NCBI GenBank assembly: GCA_029204225.1
Contig: CM055095.1
Location: 28,150,845-28,214,844 of the forward strand
Direction of reading: 5' to 3'
Source: Diphasiastrum complanatum
Taxonomy: Eukaryota; Streptophyta; Lycopodiopsida; Lycopodiales; Lycopodiaceae
DNA: 64,000 nucleotides
Part shown: in pieces, positions 21,920-33,991 of the stretch
Layout of the letters: every line of letters starts with the position of its first letter
How positions within the stretch are numbered: the stretch's first letter is position 1
Made by a program: the position numbers and the translations under genes
The notes under the pieces: generated by a model
Databases searched by the model: none
The model's input: only the letters and a program-made list of their open reading frames with translations
What the model was told of the DNA's origin: nothing

Positions 21920-22876
21920 TGAAGAAACAAAACGTTTCTAATTACAAAGCTTTGCTAGCTTTCAGCCCTCTGCCTGATTAAGATGTTCATGAACACGAAA
22001 GTCAAGAGACACAAAGCACAAAATTTTGCAAACACCTGACGAAAAGACACATACACGAAAGATTTGCGAACGAGAATCTTTTGCGGTCCAACACGAGAAA
22101 GTCAAACGACAAAAACGAAACCAATGACGCGACCAAAAAAACGTCGCGAAACCCTTTTCTGCCCTCACGCTCCAAAGAGTACTAGCAAAGATTATGCAAG
22201 TACCCAGAAGTACAGATATCTGATCTGATGGCATGACGTCAGGAGATACACTCAAGGTCGTGGCTAATCTGCCACTCTTGTAATTTTCTGATTAGTTGTA
22301 GATGCTTAATTACTCTAATCTTAAAGCTACATAGAGCGACTATATACTTACTGGATGATACTTGACACATACAGAAAAGTAGTTTGATGCTAGTAAGCAA
22401 TCAAGACAAAATATAGACAAGAAGTCCGCCTACATGCGAGACGAGTCTTGTGAGCAAGATCCATAGTGATCCACAAGTTCGCTAGTTAAGCGAGACATCC
22501 ACTCGAGAGAGCTATATTTTTGTCACGCCAACGCACTACGTGGATCTGCATGAAGTGCTTGAAGAATCAGAGAAAATCAATAGATGATCTTGTAGCCATT
22601 GTGCACGTCTCTTTTGTGATGTATGATCTTGAATGCAAATGTGTCTGCTGTTATTTGTGTGTCTGATTCTCCCATTCATTTCAATTTCGCACATTTGTTG
22701 AATCTGTTGAATGTTGCATTAATATATAAATGTTAATCAACAGTGTCTGACTACATTTTGGAGGAATGTAGGAGTGATTCAGCTGGCAGTGTCCAGCGAC
22801 CATATCTGAACTCCATCCGAATCGCGGTTGCTTCGCTTTCGCGACTGTTTCGCGATCGGGAATGACTTTCTCATCA
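21920..22876 (+). repeat. 5' LTR of copia-2
   Basis: This 957-bp repeat is homologous throughout to 26787-27719. Both copies contain GCATGACGTCAG (a CRE/bZIP-type TGACGTCA core) near 22233 and 27083, and a CGAYTATATACTTACTGG TATA-like stretch. Confidence 0.9.
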
Positions 22877-22998
22877 GTGATATCGGAGCCTACCTACCTA
22901 CTTATTGTCATAATCTGACATAGCCAAGAAGCTATCAGATTAAGGAGCCCAAGCATTCAGACAAACAACCATCAACAAGAGAACAGACTTTAGAAGCA

Positions 22999-23786
22999 AT
23001 GGCTTCAATCAACAACATGCAGAGCAAGATCTGCACAGTTCTTGATTCTTCAGGAACTAACTTTCTAGCCTGGAAAGTTAAGACATCACTCATACTCAAG
23101 GGTGAAGGTGGATGGCATAGAAGAGATGCCTAAAACATCAGACAAGGACCTACATGAGTGAGGGAGAAAAACGACAAGGCAGTAACTTTGCTATCATCTT
23201 CCATCGAAGATAGTCTCACACTTGACCTGGCTACACTCTCCAAAGCTAAGGAGATGCGGGATGCATCACCAAATTTCAGACGAAATCAAGAAGTCAAATC
23301 ATGATGCTGGAAGATAACTCTGGAGCAGAGAATGCAGTGTCAGCTGACAAGCAGCTCACGTACCTGTTGAGAGCCTTACCCATATCATTCCAGACGATGA
23401 GGACCCTGCTCGTGAAAGATCCTACCATGAACCTCGAAAAGACGATTGTCGAGATTCGAGAGGAAGTCGAGGCTAGAGAACATCTTGATCACAAGGATAG
23501 TTCTTACCAAGCCCTCTACGACAGCCAAGAAAAATCCAAGAAACATTTTAAGCCTAAGAGGGAGTCGAATCAGAGGCATGATTGTGACCAGCAAGCAAAG
23601 GAGACCAGCAAAAGTAACTTGAAGAGCAAAGGGAGGTCGAAGCAGCAAGGTGCAGACAAGAAGACTTGCATGAGATGCAGAAGAGACGGGCATACAATAG
23701 ATACATGCTGGCTCAATCCAAAGATTGAGTGTATTCATTGCCACAAGAAGGGTCATGCAGACATGGACTGTCACCAAAACCCGTGA
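22999..23786 (+). pseudogene. Copia-2 gag with two zinc knuckles
   Basis: Gag opens at ATG 22999 (MASINNMQSKICTVL, then NFLAWKVKTSLILKG). It is shifted by one base near 23110 and stopped, then resumes at about 23301 with KQLTYLLRALPISFQTM and IREEVEAREHL. Two CCHC knuckles follow, CMRCRRDGHTIDTC (about 23667-23708) and CIHCHKKGHADMDC (about 23730-23771), and the frame ends at TGA 23784. The basic stretch before the knuckles fits RNA binding. Confidence 0.85.
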
Positions 23787-24984
23787 AACAAATCAGCACA
23801 GAACAGATAAGAGAACAGCAACATCACGTGAACAGTATTGGTTCACTATGGCACAACACCAACAACAGAGACAGACAACTCGAAGACGTTGTGTTCGTGC
23901 CTACTCTACAACAAGACTTGCTTTTTGTAGAAAGAATAATAGATGCAGGGATGCGTGTGACGTTTTCTAACGAAGCATGCAACGTGGTTGACGCCAGTAC
24001 CAATACTCTAATCTCTCAAGGCAGAAGGAAAGGTAACCTATATCATCTGAAGGTATGCCTACCTGCAGATTAGGTGCATCAGACTCATGATGACTCGCCA
24101 GACACTCTGTGGCATAGAAGACTCTGCCACATGAACTCAATGGCACTTTACCAAGAAAGCCATCATGGAGCGATAACAGGTCAAAATCTTCTGGAGTTAG
24201 TGCATTCTGACATCTGTGGACCTTTCAATGTGATCTCAGTAGGAGGTTGAAAGTATTATATAACCTTCATTGATGACTATAGTAAATTTGCCAGAGTGTA
24301 TTTTATTCAGAATAAATCTGAAGCACTTGATAAAATCATAGAATATGTGAATTGGGCTGAGAGATGTACATGCAATAAGATTAAGAAGACAATGATAGAT
24401 CGAGGTGGCGAATACATCTCGAATTGCTTCACTGAATTCTGCAATGATCGTGGCATCATTCACGGAAGGACTGCATCCTACACACCGCAGCACAATGGTG
24501 TTGCTGAACGAAAGAATAGGACCTTGATGGAAGCTGCCAGATGCATGATGGCCTACTCGAAGGCTCCAAGGATACTGTGGGTTGAAGTAGTAGCTATGGC
24601 CGCATACATCCAGAACAGGATAGGCAAGTCTGGGGTCCCTCACACGACACCACACGAGCTATGGTGGGTAGAAAGCCCAACCTGTCACACGTCAGAATCT
24701 TTGGCTGTGCAGCTTATGCACATATTCTTGATAAGTTTCGAAAGAAGCTTGATGAGAAAGCCGAGCAGGAATTTCTGGTAGGTTATGACAACAACTCATC
24801 ATACTACAGAATTTACATGCCAGACACGAACACTGTGAAAAAAGTGAGAGATGTCGGATTTGATGAGAGTAGGACAATGGCCAATGACGACCCTGTCAGC
24901 TATGAGGTTCTGGAGAGACAATACTATGACCTGCCGCCAGTGACAGACGGAACAGAGAATGAACACAAAAATGAAGATTTTTGA
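23787..24984 (+). pseudogene. Copia-2 protease remnant and integrase
   Basis: The catalytic DSGAS protease motif is missing. Its C-terminal neighbour survives as LEDVVFVPTLQQDLLFVERI. Integrase follows: the HHCC-type TLWHRRLCHMN near 24108, LVHSDICGPF (first catalytic Asp), ITFIDDYSKFARVYF, DRGGEYIS (second Asp) and TPQHNGVAERKNRTLMEAAR (Glu). A frame change near 24665 leads to VRIFGCAAYAHI and EFLVGYDNNSSYYRIY. Stops lie at about 24072 and 24250. Confidence 0.85.
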
Positions 24985-25319
24985 GTCGGTTTTCATTCGA
25001 ATGACGAATCTGAAGAAGAAAGATTCGAGAGGCAGCCTACTGCTACAGTTCTTGTAAACCAAGATGGTTCTGAACCGAGCAGAGCAGACAAAGCAAAGGC
25101 ATTGCTGTCCCAGGAGGATCTCCTAGAAGGTCGACGAGACCACGAAGAGCGCCAACAAGATATGTGCCAGGAAGCTCAGCTTTCACATCAGAAGAGTTAT
25201 GCGGATTCAGTGGTGCACCACAGACTTTGAGGAGGGGATTGAATGTCCAGAAAAGGACTGATGGATCCAAGCCGTGAATGAAGAGATGGAGTCCATGAGG
25301 AAGAACTAGGTATGGACGT

Positions 25320-26784
25320 TGGAGCCATTACCACAGCAAGACTGTCAAATGCAAATGGGTTTTCAAGCTCAAATATAGACCAGATGGGAATGTGATGAAA
25401 TACAAGGCAAGATTGGTAGCGAAGGGATTTTCTCAGAGATACGGTATTGACTACTTTGAAACCTTCTCTCCTGTCGTCAAACATTTGTCCCCACGATTGT
25501 TATTTGCATATGCAACAGCTTATGACCTCAGGATCCACATTGTGGATGAGAAGACAACCTTCTTGCATGGCGAGCTAGACGAAGAAGTCTATATGGATCA
25601 ACCCCCAGGATATATCTCAAATTTACTTCTTGACTATGCATGCAGAATGCATAGAAGCATCTATGGTCTAAGACAATCAACCCGACAATGGTACAAGAAG
25701 AAAGACCAAGTCCTAAAATCATTGGTATTCAAGCCTCTGTTGGCTGATTCCAATGTATATGTCAAAGTTACAGATGGGCATATCATCATTGTGGCTGTGT
25801 AAGTGGACGACACTCTAATACTTTGCAGGAGTGAGCAGCTGATTGCTGAAGTGAAGACAGACATCTCGAAACATTTCGAGATTGTGGATCTGGAAGAAGC
25901 TAGGTGTTACCTAGGCTTGCAAATTGAAAGGGACTATGAGGGAGGTAAGCTATACCTTCACCAGTCCAGATACACCCAAAATATCCTAGAGGACTTTGGG
26001 ATGCTGAACTGCAAAGGAGAAAATACTCCAATGCTCGCAGGGACGATGCTTACAAATGATGATTGTCCGAAGATAGAGGAAGAGAGAGAACAGATGTAGC
26101 TCACACCTTACAGAAAGCTGATAGGATTACTGATGTACCTTTCCGACAACACACATCTTGATATTGCTTATGCAGTATTTAGGATGAGCCAATTCTGCAC
26201 AAATCCAGGCTCAACACATTGGAAGATTGCAAAACAAATTTTGCAATATCTTCAATTGATGAGGGATTACGGGTTGTGTTATTGTCGTGATGCAGGTTTC
26301 AGGATACTTTCCTACAACGATGCTAGCTGGGCATCTCTCAAGGACGATTGTAAAAGCGTCTCAAGAGAATGCACCATCACATCAAAGTAGCAGTTCTCTG
26401 GGTCAGCAAGAAGCAGATCATTGTGGCCCAATCATCCCGTGAAGTAGAATATGTTGCAGTAGCAAAGATGGCCAACGAGATAATCTGGCTAAGGCAGTTC
26501 TTGGATGAATTGGGCGAAACAAGAAACGAGCCTCTGGTTTTGCATATGGATAACACCTATGCAATACATCTAACGAAATATCTTGTGTTCCATTCGAGAA
26601 CGAAGCACATTGCGATCAAGTATCACTTGATCAGGGATCTAATTGAAAAGAAGATGCTACAGACCACCTTCATCAAAACAAAAGACATGGTTGCTGACAT
26701 CTTCACCAAAGCCCTGGACAAAGGACTCTTTGAGAGACGGAGGAGCAGTCTAGGGATTGTAAAGCTATCGTTCTTTGAGAGGGA
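25320..26784 (+). pseudogene. Copia-2 RT and RNase H, broken
   Basis: RT motifs are VKCKWVFKLKY, YKARLVAKGFSQRYGIDYFE, TTFLHGELDEEVYMDQPPGY and SIYGLRQSTRQWY. The YVDD catalytic tyrosine codon is TAA (25800-25802). Further stops are TAG at 26097-26099 and TAG at 26388-26390, the latter with a frame change. RNase H continues VLWVSKKQIIVAQSSREVEY, HMDNTYAIHLTKYLVFHSRT and VADIFTKALDKGLFERRRS. The last frame runs about 110 nt into the 3' LTR. Confidence 0.88.
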
Positions 26785-26786
26785 GC

Positions 26787-27719
26787 TGAAGAAACAAAAT
26801 GCTTCTAATTACAAAGCTTTGCTAGCTTTCAGCCCTCTGCCTGACGAAGATGTTCGCGAACATGAAAGTCAAGAGACACGAAGCACGAAAGTTTCATGAA
26901 CACTTGACAAAAAGACACAAACATGAAAGATTTGCCAGTCCAACACGAGAAAGTCAGACGATGGAACGAAACCAACGACACGACACAAAAAATGTCGCAA
27001 AATCCGTTTTGACCCTCACGCTCCAAAGAGTACCATCAGAGATCATGCAAGTACCCAAAAGTACAGATATCTGATCTGATGGCATGACGTCAGCAATTAC
27101 ACTCAAGATCGTGGCCAATCTGCCACTCTTGTAATTTTTTGATTAGTTGTAGATGCTTAATCACTCTAATCTTAAAGTTACATAGAGCGATTATATACTT
27201 ACTGGATGATACTTGACACATATAGAAAAGTAGTCTGATGCTAGTAAGCAATCAAGACGAAATACAGACAAGAAGTCCGCCTGCATGCGAGACGAGTTCT
27301 GTGAGCAGGATCCTTAGTGATCCACAAGTCCGCTAGTAAGCGAGACATCAACTCGTGAGAGAACTGTATTTCTCTCACGCCAACTTACTGCGTGGATCTG
27401 CATGCTGTGCTTGAAGAATAAGAAGAAATCAATAGATGATCTTGTAGCCATTGTGCACATGTCTTTTTTGTGATGTATGAACTTGAATGCAAATGTGTCT
27501 GCTGTTATTCGTGTGTCTGATTCTCCCATTCATTTCAATTTTGCACATTGGTTGAATTTGTTGAATGTTGCATTAATTTATAAACGTAGATCAGCAGTGC
27601 CTGACTACATTCTGGAGGACTGTAGGAGTGATTCAGTTGGTAGTGTCTAGCGACCACATCTGAACTCCATCCAAATCGCAGGTGCTTCGCTTTCGCGACC
27701 GCGAATGCCTTTCTCATCA
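26787..27719 (+). repeat. 3' LTR of copia-2
   Basis: This 933-bp copy of the LTR at 21920 ends TCTCATCA and is followed directly by the interrupted gypsy-2 RT. Confidence 0.9.
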
Positions 27720-28560
27720 AAATCATCTAGATAAATCTCGACAATTCGGTGTAACAAATCTTGGAATGCCATTTGCATGACGCGTTGAAAAGTGGAAGGG
27801 GCGGTGCATAAGCCAAAAGGCATGACATTATAAGCATAAACGCCATTTTCTTTGGCAAAAGCTGTCTTGTGTTTATCCTCAGGGGCTATTTGAATTAGAA
27901 AATAGCCACTAAAACCATCTAAGAAGCTGAAAGTTTTAGCTCTTGCCATTTCCTCGAGTATTTGTGTCGTTAAGGGTAACGAGAAGTGGTCTTTTTTAGT
28001 AATTGCATTAAGGTTTTTTAGATCAACAAAGATACAAAGCTTGCCATTTTTCTTGGGAATCACCATGATGGGTGATACCCAATCTATGTGTTGGACTTCA
28101 TAAATGAAACCAGCATCTAGGAGCTTCTTGATATCTTCATCAATGCGTTCATGATAAACCGGGTTACAACAATAAGGCTTAGCCCTAATAGGCTTAGCGT
28201 TCTTCTCTACTGGAATAGTACGGATGACTATTTCAGGTGGGCCCCCCTTCATTTCGATATAATTCCATGCAAATACATCTGTGTATTTGCGTAGTAAGGT
28301 CTCCAGATCAAGAAGTTGACCTGGTGTGAGGTGGGCTTTGATATGAACGATACGATCCATCTCTTCAGCAGGATCTTTAAGATTTAGCTCTATGGCCCTT
28401 GTTGGTCCTTCAAAGAACTGGGAAGCTGGTATGGATTCCCGTTGGGGTTGCGGCAATCGGATGACCACGTCATCAAGGGTGAAATCTCTGAATTTGCTAG
28501 GTAGGTCAAAAGGAGGTTCCACAAAGTTCTCTGGAACACTGTGAAATCAAAAAATCTCAG
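27720..28560 (-). pseudogene. Minus-strand gypsy RT (gypsy-2), proximal piece
   Basis: From about 28545 down, the minus strand encodes a well-preserved gypsy RT N-terminus: LLRKYTDVFAWNYIEMKG, HIDWVSPIMVIPKKNGKLCI, VDLKNLNAITKKDHFSLPL, FSFLDGFSGYFLIQIAPEDK, AYNVMPFGLCTAPSTFQRVM and EIYLDD. The chain breaks exactly at the copia-2 boundary and resumes at 21919. About 270 codons are open without a stop, so decay before the insertion was slight. Confidence 0.9.
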
Positions 28561-29861
28561 ATTACATACAATACTTTCAAATTTCACAAGGCCAAAAGAT
28601 TTGGTTAGCAACTTCTGACAATGGACTATCTCGACCTCACCAATCAAAATAAACTTGCTACTATCATATTGTAGAAATCAAGAATCTGAAACACTGTATA
28701 GATCAATTAGTACTGTTCAATTTCAATCACAAATTCATTCTCAAGAATCCATCATCATGAAGAGCCACCATGGAAAATACAGGAGCATTCACATTAGGTA
28801 GAGTTGGTGTAACTTAGAATGTACATTGGGTTTCATTGATAAAGAGGCAAAATCCTTATGTATAGTGCAAAACATCTAGTACATAGAGTTCTATAAAATA
28901 TCTCCATCATATAAACTGCAGACACCATAGAGATTTAACAAAAAGGAACGTGATTGCTGCCATTCCAATTCATAGAATGAATGAACAAAAAACAGTCAAC
29001 AAGGCTTTTCCATCTGCCCAGGGCACCAAGAACCCAATAGTGTGCTGCCAAAGAGATAGAGCAATTAGAAACAACCACGGAACTAGTGTTGGATGTGCTA
29101 GAATGATCTAGAAAGGAATGGATATGACTGTCCTATTGTCCTAATTGTCATTGATTGAAGTTCTGCATGGAAGAAAAAGGCTGATGAAACACGTTGGTCT
29201 TCATATCTAAGAAAGAAAAAGAGCATTGCTAGTTATAAAAATGCATAAGGAAATGTTGCATCGATGCTAGCTGGCTAGAAACCTATCCAAATCGGCCCTA
29301 ACTGATCAAAAGAAGAGCATTGGAGTTGCTAGCTCAAAACAACCACTAGATCTAAGTGGAAAACTGCTTGCCTAAACTTTGCCTTATTGTTGTTGGATTA
29401 AGACAAGAAGAGTGCCCTTTTGTCTTTCATGTGAAAGTACTATACTTTAGGACCATAAATGGATCTACAAAAGATCCACAAGAGTGATTGGATGCTGCTT
29501 GCTTAACAATCTATCAAAAAACTCGTCATCAAAAAGTTGATCTAGATTGGCAGTTTGACAAACAACAAGCATTAACAATCAAAACCATTGATCAACATTG
29601 AAATCCAAGCCCACACATGTGTACTACAGGCTGTAGTACGGGATTCAAGCTGAGAAACAAGTAAAAATTGATTTGGTTGCATTTGGATCACAAAAACTCA
29701 ATGTACATAGTGAACTAGCTTGAGATTGCCAATGAGCTCCAAAAATATTCTATCTTCTCCTATGGGAGCTTGGAATACATAGCAAATTCGACTTCCTTTG
29801 TGAATTTAGGTGGATTTCCAGCATGTAATAAGGAAGTTAACTCAGTCTTTTTGCCCTAAAA
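28561..29861. other. No gene recognised; left flank of LTR-3
   Basis: This 1.3-kb AT-rich stretch has no supported frame, RNA gene or tandem repeat. It may be upstream sequence of gypsy-2. Confidence 0.35.
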
Positions 29862-30423
29862 TGTCATGTGCTGCATGTAATTAGCACATGAGCTTACTAA
29901 TGAATTGCCAAATTAAGTCATGGAGCTAAATTAGATTAGAACTAGTCAATTGAACAGTTAATAAAGTGGTTCGAACAACCTCGCTATATTTGTGAATAGC
30001 GAACTTGTAATAATGGTTGTAAGGCCCAAATTAGCCTCATAAGGCCCCAAACTTATAGTAGAGGCACAAATGACCACTATAAATAGCTGAGGTCGTGCTA
30101 AATTTGGAGGCTATTGTTCATTTTGTAATTTTGAGTTTTAAGAGATCTTGGAGCTTCTCTTGGAGAGCTTTCTTGATGAAGAAAGTGGTTCATGTGCCTA
30201 AAATCACATGAGAGCTATGATCATGCTCTAGAATCAGGCCCTATCTTGTGAATGATCAATAATCATGAATAAAGATACCTTACTTTGCCTATTTTGGTGA
30301 AGTTTTGCTACTTTTAGCTATCTTCTTGATTTTTGACTAGTTTCTTGATTTCTTGCATTTCCATTGTAATTTGATGTTTAATGAATGGATTAGATGCTTG
30401 AATGCTAAGGTTGGCACATGACA
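29862..30423 (+). repeat. 5' LTR of LTR-3
   Basis: This is a 562-bp LTR with TATAAATA at 30078-30085 as candidate promoter and AATAAAG near 30268 as a candidate poly(A) signal. It ends CACATGACA just before the primer-binding site. Confidence 0.92.
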
Positions 30424-31009
30424 ATTTTGGTATCAGAACATTAGATCCTTTTTCCATCAGATTTGGTGGATTTTATTAAATTTGGTAGAATTTTTTGTTC
30501 TACTTTTCTTGATTTTTCAATTTCCAACAATTTTTTATTCAATTTTTGACTATCTGATTCTCATTTTTTATTTTTTTTTGTCTAGTTTCTTGTTGTAGAT
30601 CAAAAGATCTCTCTTTTAGCTTTCTGGAGGTACTGAGATTTTCTGATTTGGGCTTTAATGACCAAGTTATGGCCATTTTAGTGTTTTCTTTCCAATTTTA
30701 GTTAGTAATAGTTTTTGCAGTCTGTTTTTCTCCATTTTTGGCTGTACTTTTGGGAGAAATTTGTGACTGTAATTCTATAGGATTGTAGATCTCAGTCTTA
30801 GCCTGAATCTGAGCCAATTTTCAGCCAATTTGGTTGAGAATTGACTAAGTTATAACAATCCTTGTGAAAGAGATCAAATCCTAGCTTTTGTAAGAAATCT
30901 GGTAGAGAAGCGCTTCAACTTTTCATTCTTGAAGTTTGGTTTCTTTGTAAATTTTTTCCAGTTCTTGCATTTTGAAGTTTTCGTTTTAAGAAAAAAATAA
31001 CCCTAATTC

Positions 31010-31770
31010 ATCTCTGTCTCTCTCTCTCTCTCTCTGCCTGCGCATCTACTCCTTCCCTCCTCGCGACGACTCCCTCCACGCGCCAATCCTTCTCATCTGT
31101 AATGGCAATCTTGTGTAATGGCAATCATCTGTGACAGCGATGGCGACTGGAGTTGATCGTTCCAGCCAAGGAAATCAAATTGCTCATTAAATTACAAATT
31201 ACAAATTGATCAAATTACAGTCAAACATGCTCCCTTCTCTTCCAAACCGAATTGACAGGTTTATGAATGAATCTGCAGCAGATCCCAACAGCTATAACGA
31301 CCTTCAGGAATTCCAATGTAGATTAAGCTCAGTTCCGCTCTCCAACTCGCCCACCATCACTGATTTCATAGCTGTCATAGCTATTGTTCTGCTTTTTCCC
31401 TTCATCTGCGGATTGTCAAAATAGCTGCGCCCTCTTGACAGGGTTATGATTCCTCATCATAGTTTAAAGATGCAGCATTCCCTCTCTCAGCTTTGTTTGG
31501 ATCATTGATTTCGCTGCATCTCATTAAGCATTGAGAACCGCTATGATGGCTTTTGAAAGCAAACCAAAGATGATGATAAATCTTCTGAACACTTAGCAGA
31601 TCTACATCTGACAACAACTCGTCGTAGCGAAGGAACACCCCAATTGGTAGATTCGTTGCACTTGCTTCGGTTGACATCTCTGTCTCTCTACCGCGACGTC
31701 GGCTACCTCCCTTCTCTCTCTCTCTCTCTACGAAGCCATCGGTCGAGCTTTTCTCTCTCTCCATCGGTTC
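31010..31770. other. Gene-like inserts in the LTR-3 leader
   Basis: This part of the leader differs from its AT-rich surroundings. A (TC)n run at 31015-31042 precedes GC-richer sequence, and a 72-codon + frame (31206-31424) ends in a hydrophobic stretch, DFIAVIAIVLLFPFICGL. On the minus strand 31764-31444 gives a 106-codon frame starting in GA-rich, leader-like sequence and including NLPIGVFLRYDELLSDVDLL. I recognise neither protein. GA/TC-rich stretches next to short open frames look like 5' ends of host genes, so captured host fragments are possible. Confidence 0.35.
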
Positions 31771-32539
31771 AGATTTTCTCTCTCTAACCGTCCCTCTGCC
31801 TACGCTGCCCCTCTGCCCACGCTGTCAGAATCTTCCTTTTTCGTGCCCGATACAAATTTTTCCATTTATTCCTATTTCTTTAACGGTTTTATATTTTTCT
31901 TCCGAGCACCCCAACTGATCACCCAAATAACCAAGAAAAAAAAATGCTCCAAAGAAACCAAACTTTTCTATAAAGGTCCCTTTCTAAGTTTGTAATTTCC
32001 CTGTCTTCGTGTCTTTTGTGTTTGACATCGGAATTTAGGGATGTAAAAACGAAAATTGCTTAGTTAATTGTGCTGAGTATAGTGACCAAAGTTCTTGTCA
32101 TCATTACTTTTTTATTTTTTTAATTTTCTTTTTTTTTTAAAAAGACCTCTTTTTTCTCAAGACATTCGCATTTTACTTTTTAGTTCTTTGAATTCTCATA
32201 ACTTCTCTGGGTGACCTCGGATTTCAACGCAATAAAAAGCAAAAGTGATCATTACGTCGAGTTTGACATGATAGCAGTGGTATAAAAGCCAAAACAAATC
32301 AATGAAACAAAGTTGACATTTTGCCAAAAGCTACTGGTGTTCCCTAAATCATGAAGGCTACATTCTTCGAGGACTCATAAATTTGGGACGGGGGAGAAGG
32401 ACAAATTTGTTACTAGCAAATTTGTGATTTTACGAGTGAAATTTACAATTGTCCCAAATTTTTCTCACTTCATTCAGATTTGTGGACCCATAACCCACAG
32501 ACTATCTGCCACTATACCATGGACATTGATAATGAATAG

Positions 32540-33964
32540 ATGTCCACCTATGAAGATCAATGGGATGGAAATGATTATGAGTACGATAACCAAAGTGACG
32601 GGTATGATGATGGTGGTGATGATTGTCAACAAAAGGAGGAGGATTGTGATGATGGTGGCTATTGTCAGCAAGATGATCAGCAATGTGATGAAATGGACGA
32701 GCATGAGCAGTATTCTGATGGGGATCATGATTGTCAACTAGACAATCGAGGATATCAGCTTGCTGATATAGATGAATATAACGATGGTCCAGATGTGACT
32801 GAGTATAACATTGTTGATTATGAGGGCCGTAATCACTCTGAATGGCAACATGAGGACCAATATGAGCCTACAGGTCAACCGAATGATATCTCTGAAAGTT
32901 GTGAGTATGATGAAGAAGATCCAACGGTTCACAACGTGTACAACAAAAGATTACATTGTCAAGAGACAAAATTGCATACCCTCACTACATCGGTGATGAT
33001 GGAGACTACAACGATGATTATGAAGCTGGTTCCAAACAATACAAAGTTGAAGAAGATAATTCTGAATACCAATCTTCTCTTTGTACAATGGCATTCAACA
33101 GTACATCCATGCAAACAGAAGATGCTTCCTCTATGGTTGTGAAACCAAATGTGGGAATTACTGGGTTACAGACAAGAGACAATACTAGTTATGGGAGCAT
33201 AGACACCATTCCTAGTTCTTGTTACAATGGTGAGAGCAGTTTGTCAGAGGCAAATCAACATCAACAAATCAATATTCAACGAAATCCTGGTGATATTCCT
33301 TTTGAGAACATACCAACCTTTGAGGGAGAAATGAGTTCATTACATATTGATGACTGGTTATCTATTGTCGATGAGAATCTGCGACTATATTCTATCTCTG
33401 ATCAGGGCAAAATTACCATAGCAACATCCTACTTTCGAGGAAAAGCCTATGATTGGTGGCAAGGAGTATTACGTCATCCAAAGTATGAACCGAAGTCATG
33501 GGACGATTTCAAAGAGTTTTGTGCAAAAATATTTATAGACGATTTCAAAGAGTTTTGTGCAGAAATATTTATAGATTATTATATGGACTCTTGGTATATG
33601 CTAGAACAAACTGGTCCTGTAAAGGCATATAATATCAGATTCTGTTTGGTAGCATCTAAACATATGTGTCTTGATGAAGAATTATTTACGTGGTCTTCAA
33701 GATCACATTTGTCAACATTTGGATAAAGTACTTCGAGCAAATCTAACATTGACAGATGTAATGCAAAAGGCATTAATTCAAGATCTAAGGATAAGACAAC
33801 AAAAGGTGCAACTATGGATCAAATTGGAGTCTCAGCAGGAAGAAATTCCTACTGTTCAACTCTCCATCAGCAAACTCTCCAGAACTATCAATATGTCAAT
33901 TCCAAGCTCATCAAGGTGCTGGTTTGAACGAAAGTATTTCAAAGAGAAATTTTTCAATGGATGA
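32540..33964 (+). pseudogene. Gag-like protein of LTR-3 with an acidic N-terminal region
   Basis: From ATG 32540 the first 135 codons are extremely rich in Asp, Glu, Gln and Tyr (YEDQWDGNDYEYDNQSDGYD and similar). A frame change near 32955 leads into a gypsy-type gag core: DWLSIVDENLRLYSISDQGK, YFRGKAYDWWQGVL, SWDDFKEFCAKIFI. A second shift near 33690 leads to YLRGLQDHICQHLDKVLRAN. A 36-bp in-frame tandem duplication (33502-33537, 33538-33573) repeats DDFKEFCAxIFI. No CCHC knuckle is seen. The acidic head is not part of any gag I know. Confidence 0.75.
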
Positions 33965-33991
33965 AGGATCGAAAGAAATCAACATCCAATC

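Larger units (their letters stand above)
21920..27719 (+). mobile_element. Copia-2: full-length, degraded Ty1/copia element
   Basis: The LTRs are 21920-22876 and 26787-27719; both start TGAAGAAACAAAA and end CTTTCTCATCA. A degenerate primer site TGATATCGGAGCC lies at 22878-22890 and the polypurine stretch GAGAGGGAGC precedes the 3' LTR. The flanks AAATT (21915-21919) and AAATC (27720-27724) are a 4-of-5 match for a target duplication. Over the last 115 bp of the LTRs I count about 10% differences, so this is much older than LTR-1 or LTR-3. It interrupts the minus-strand gypsy-2 RT just after the YLDD box. Gag, integrase, RT and RNase H can all be traced, each broken. Confidence 0.9.

Noticed and set aside
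32424-32741. Met/Ile/Val-rich frames on both strands over the LTR-3 gag start
   Set aside because: They are out-of-frame readings of the GAT-rich acidic coding stretch.
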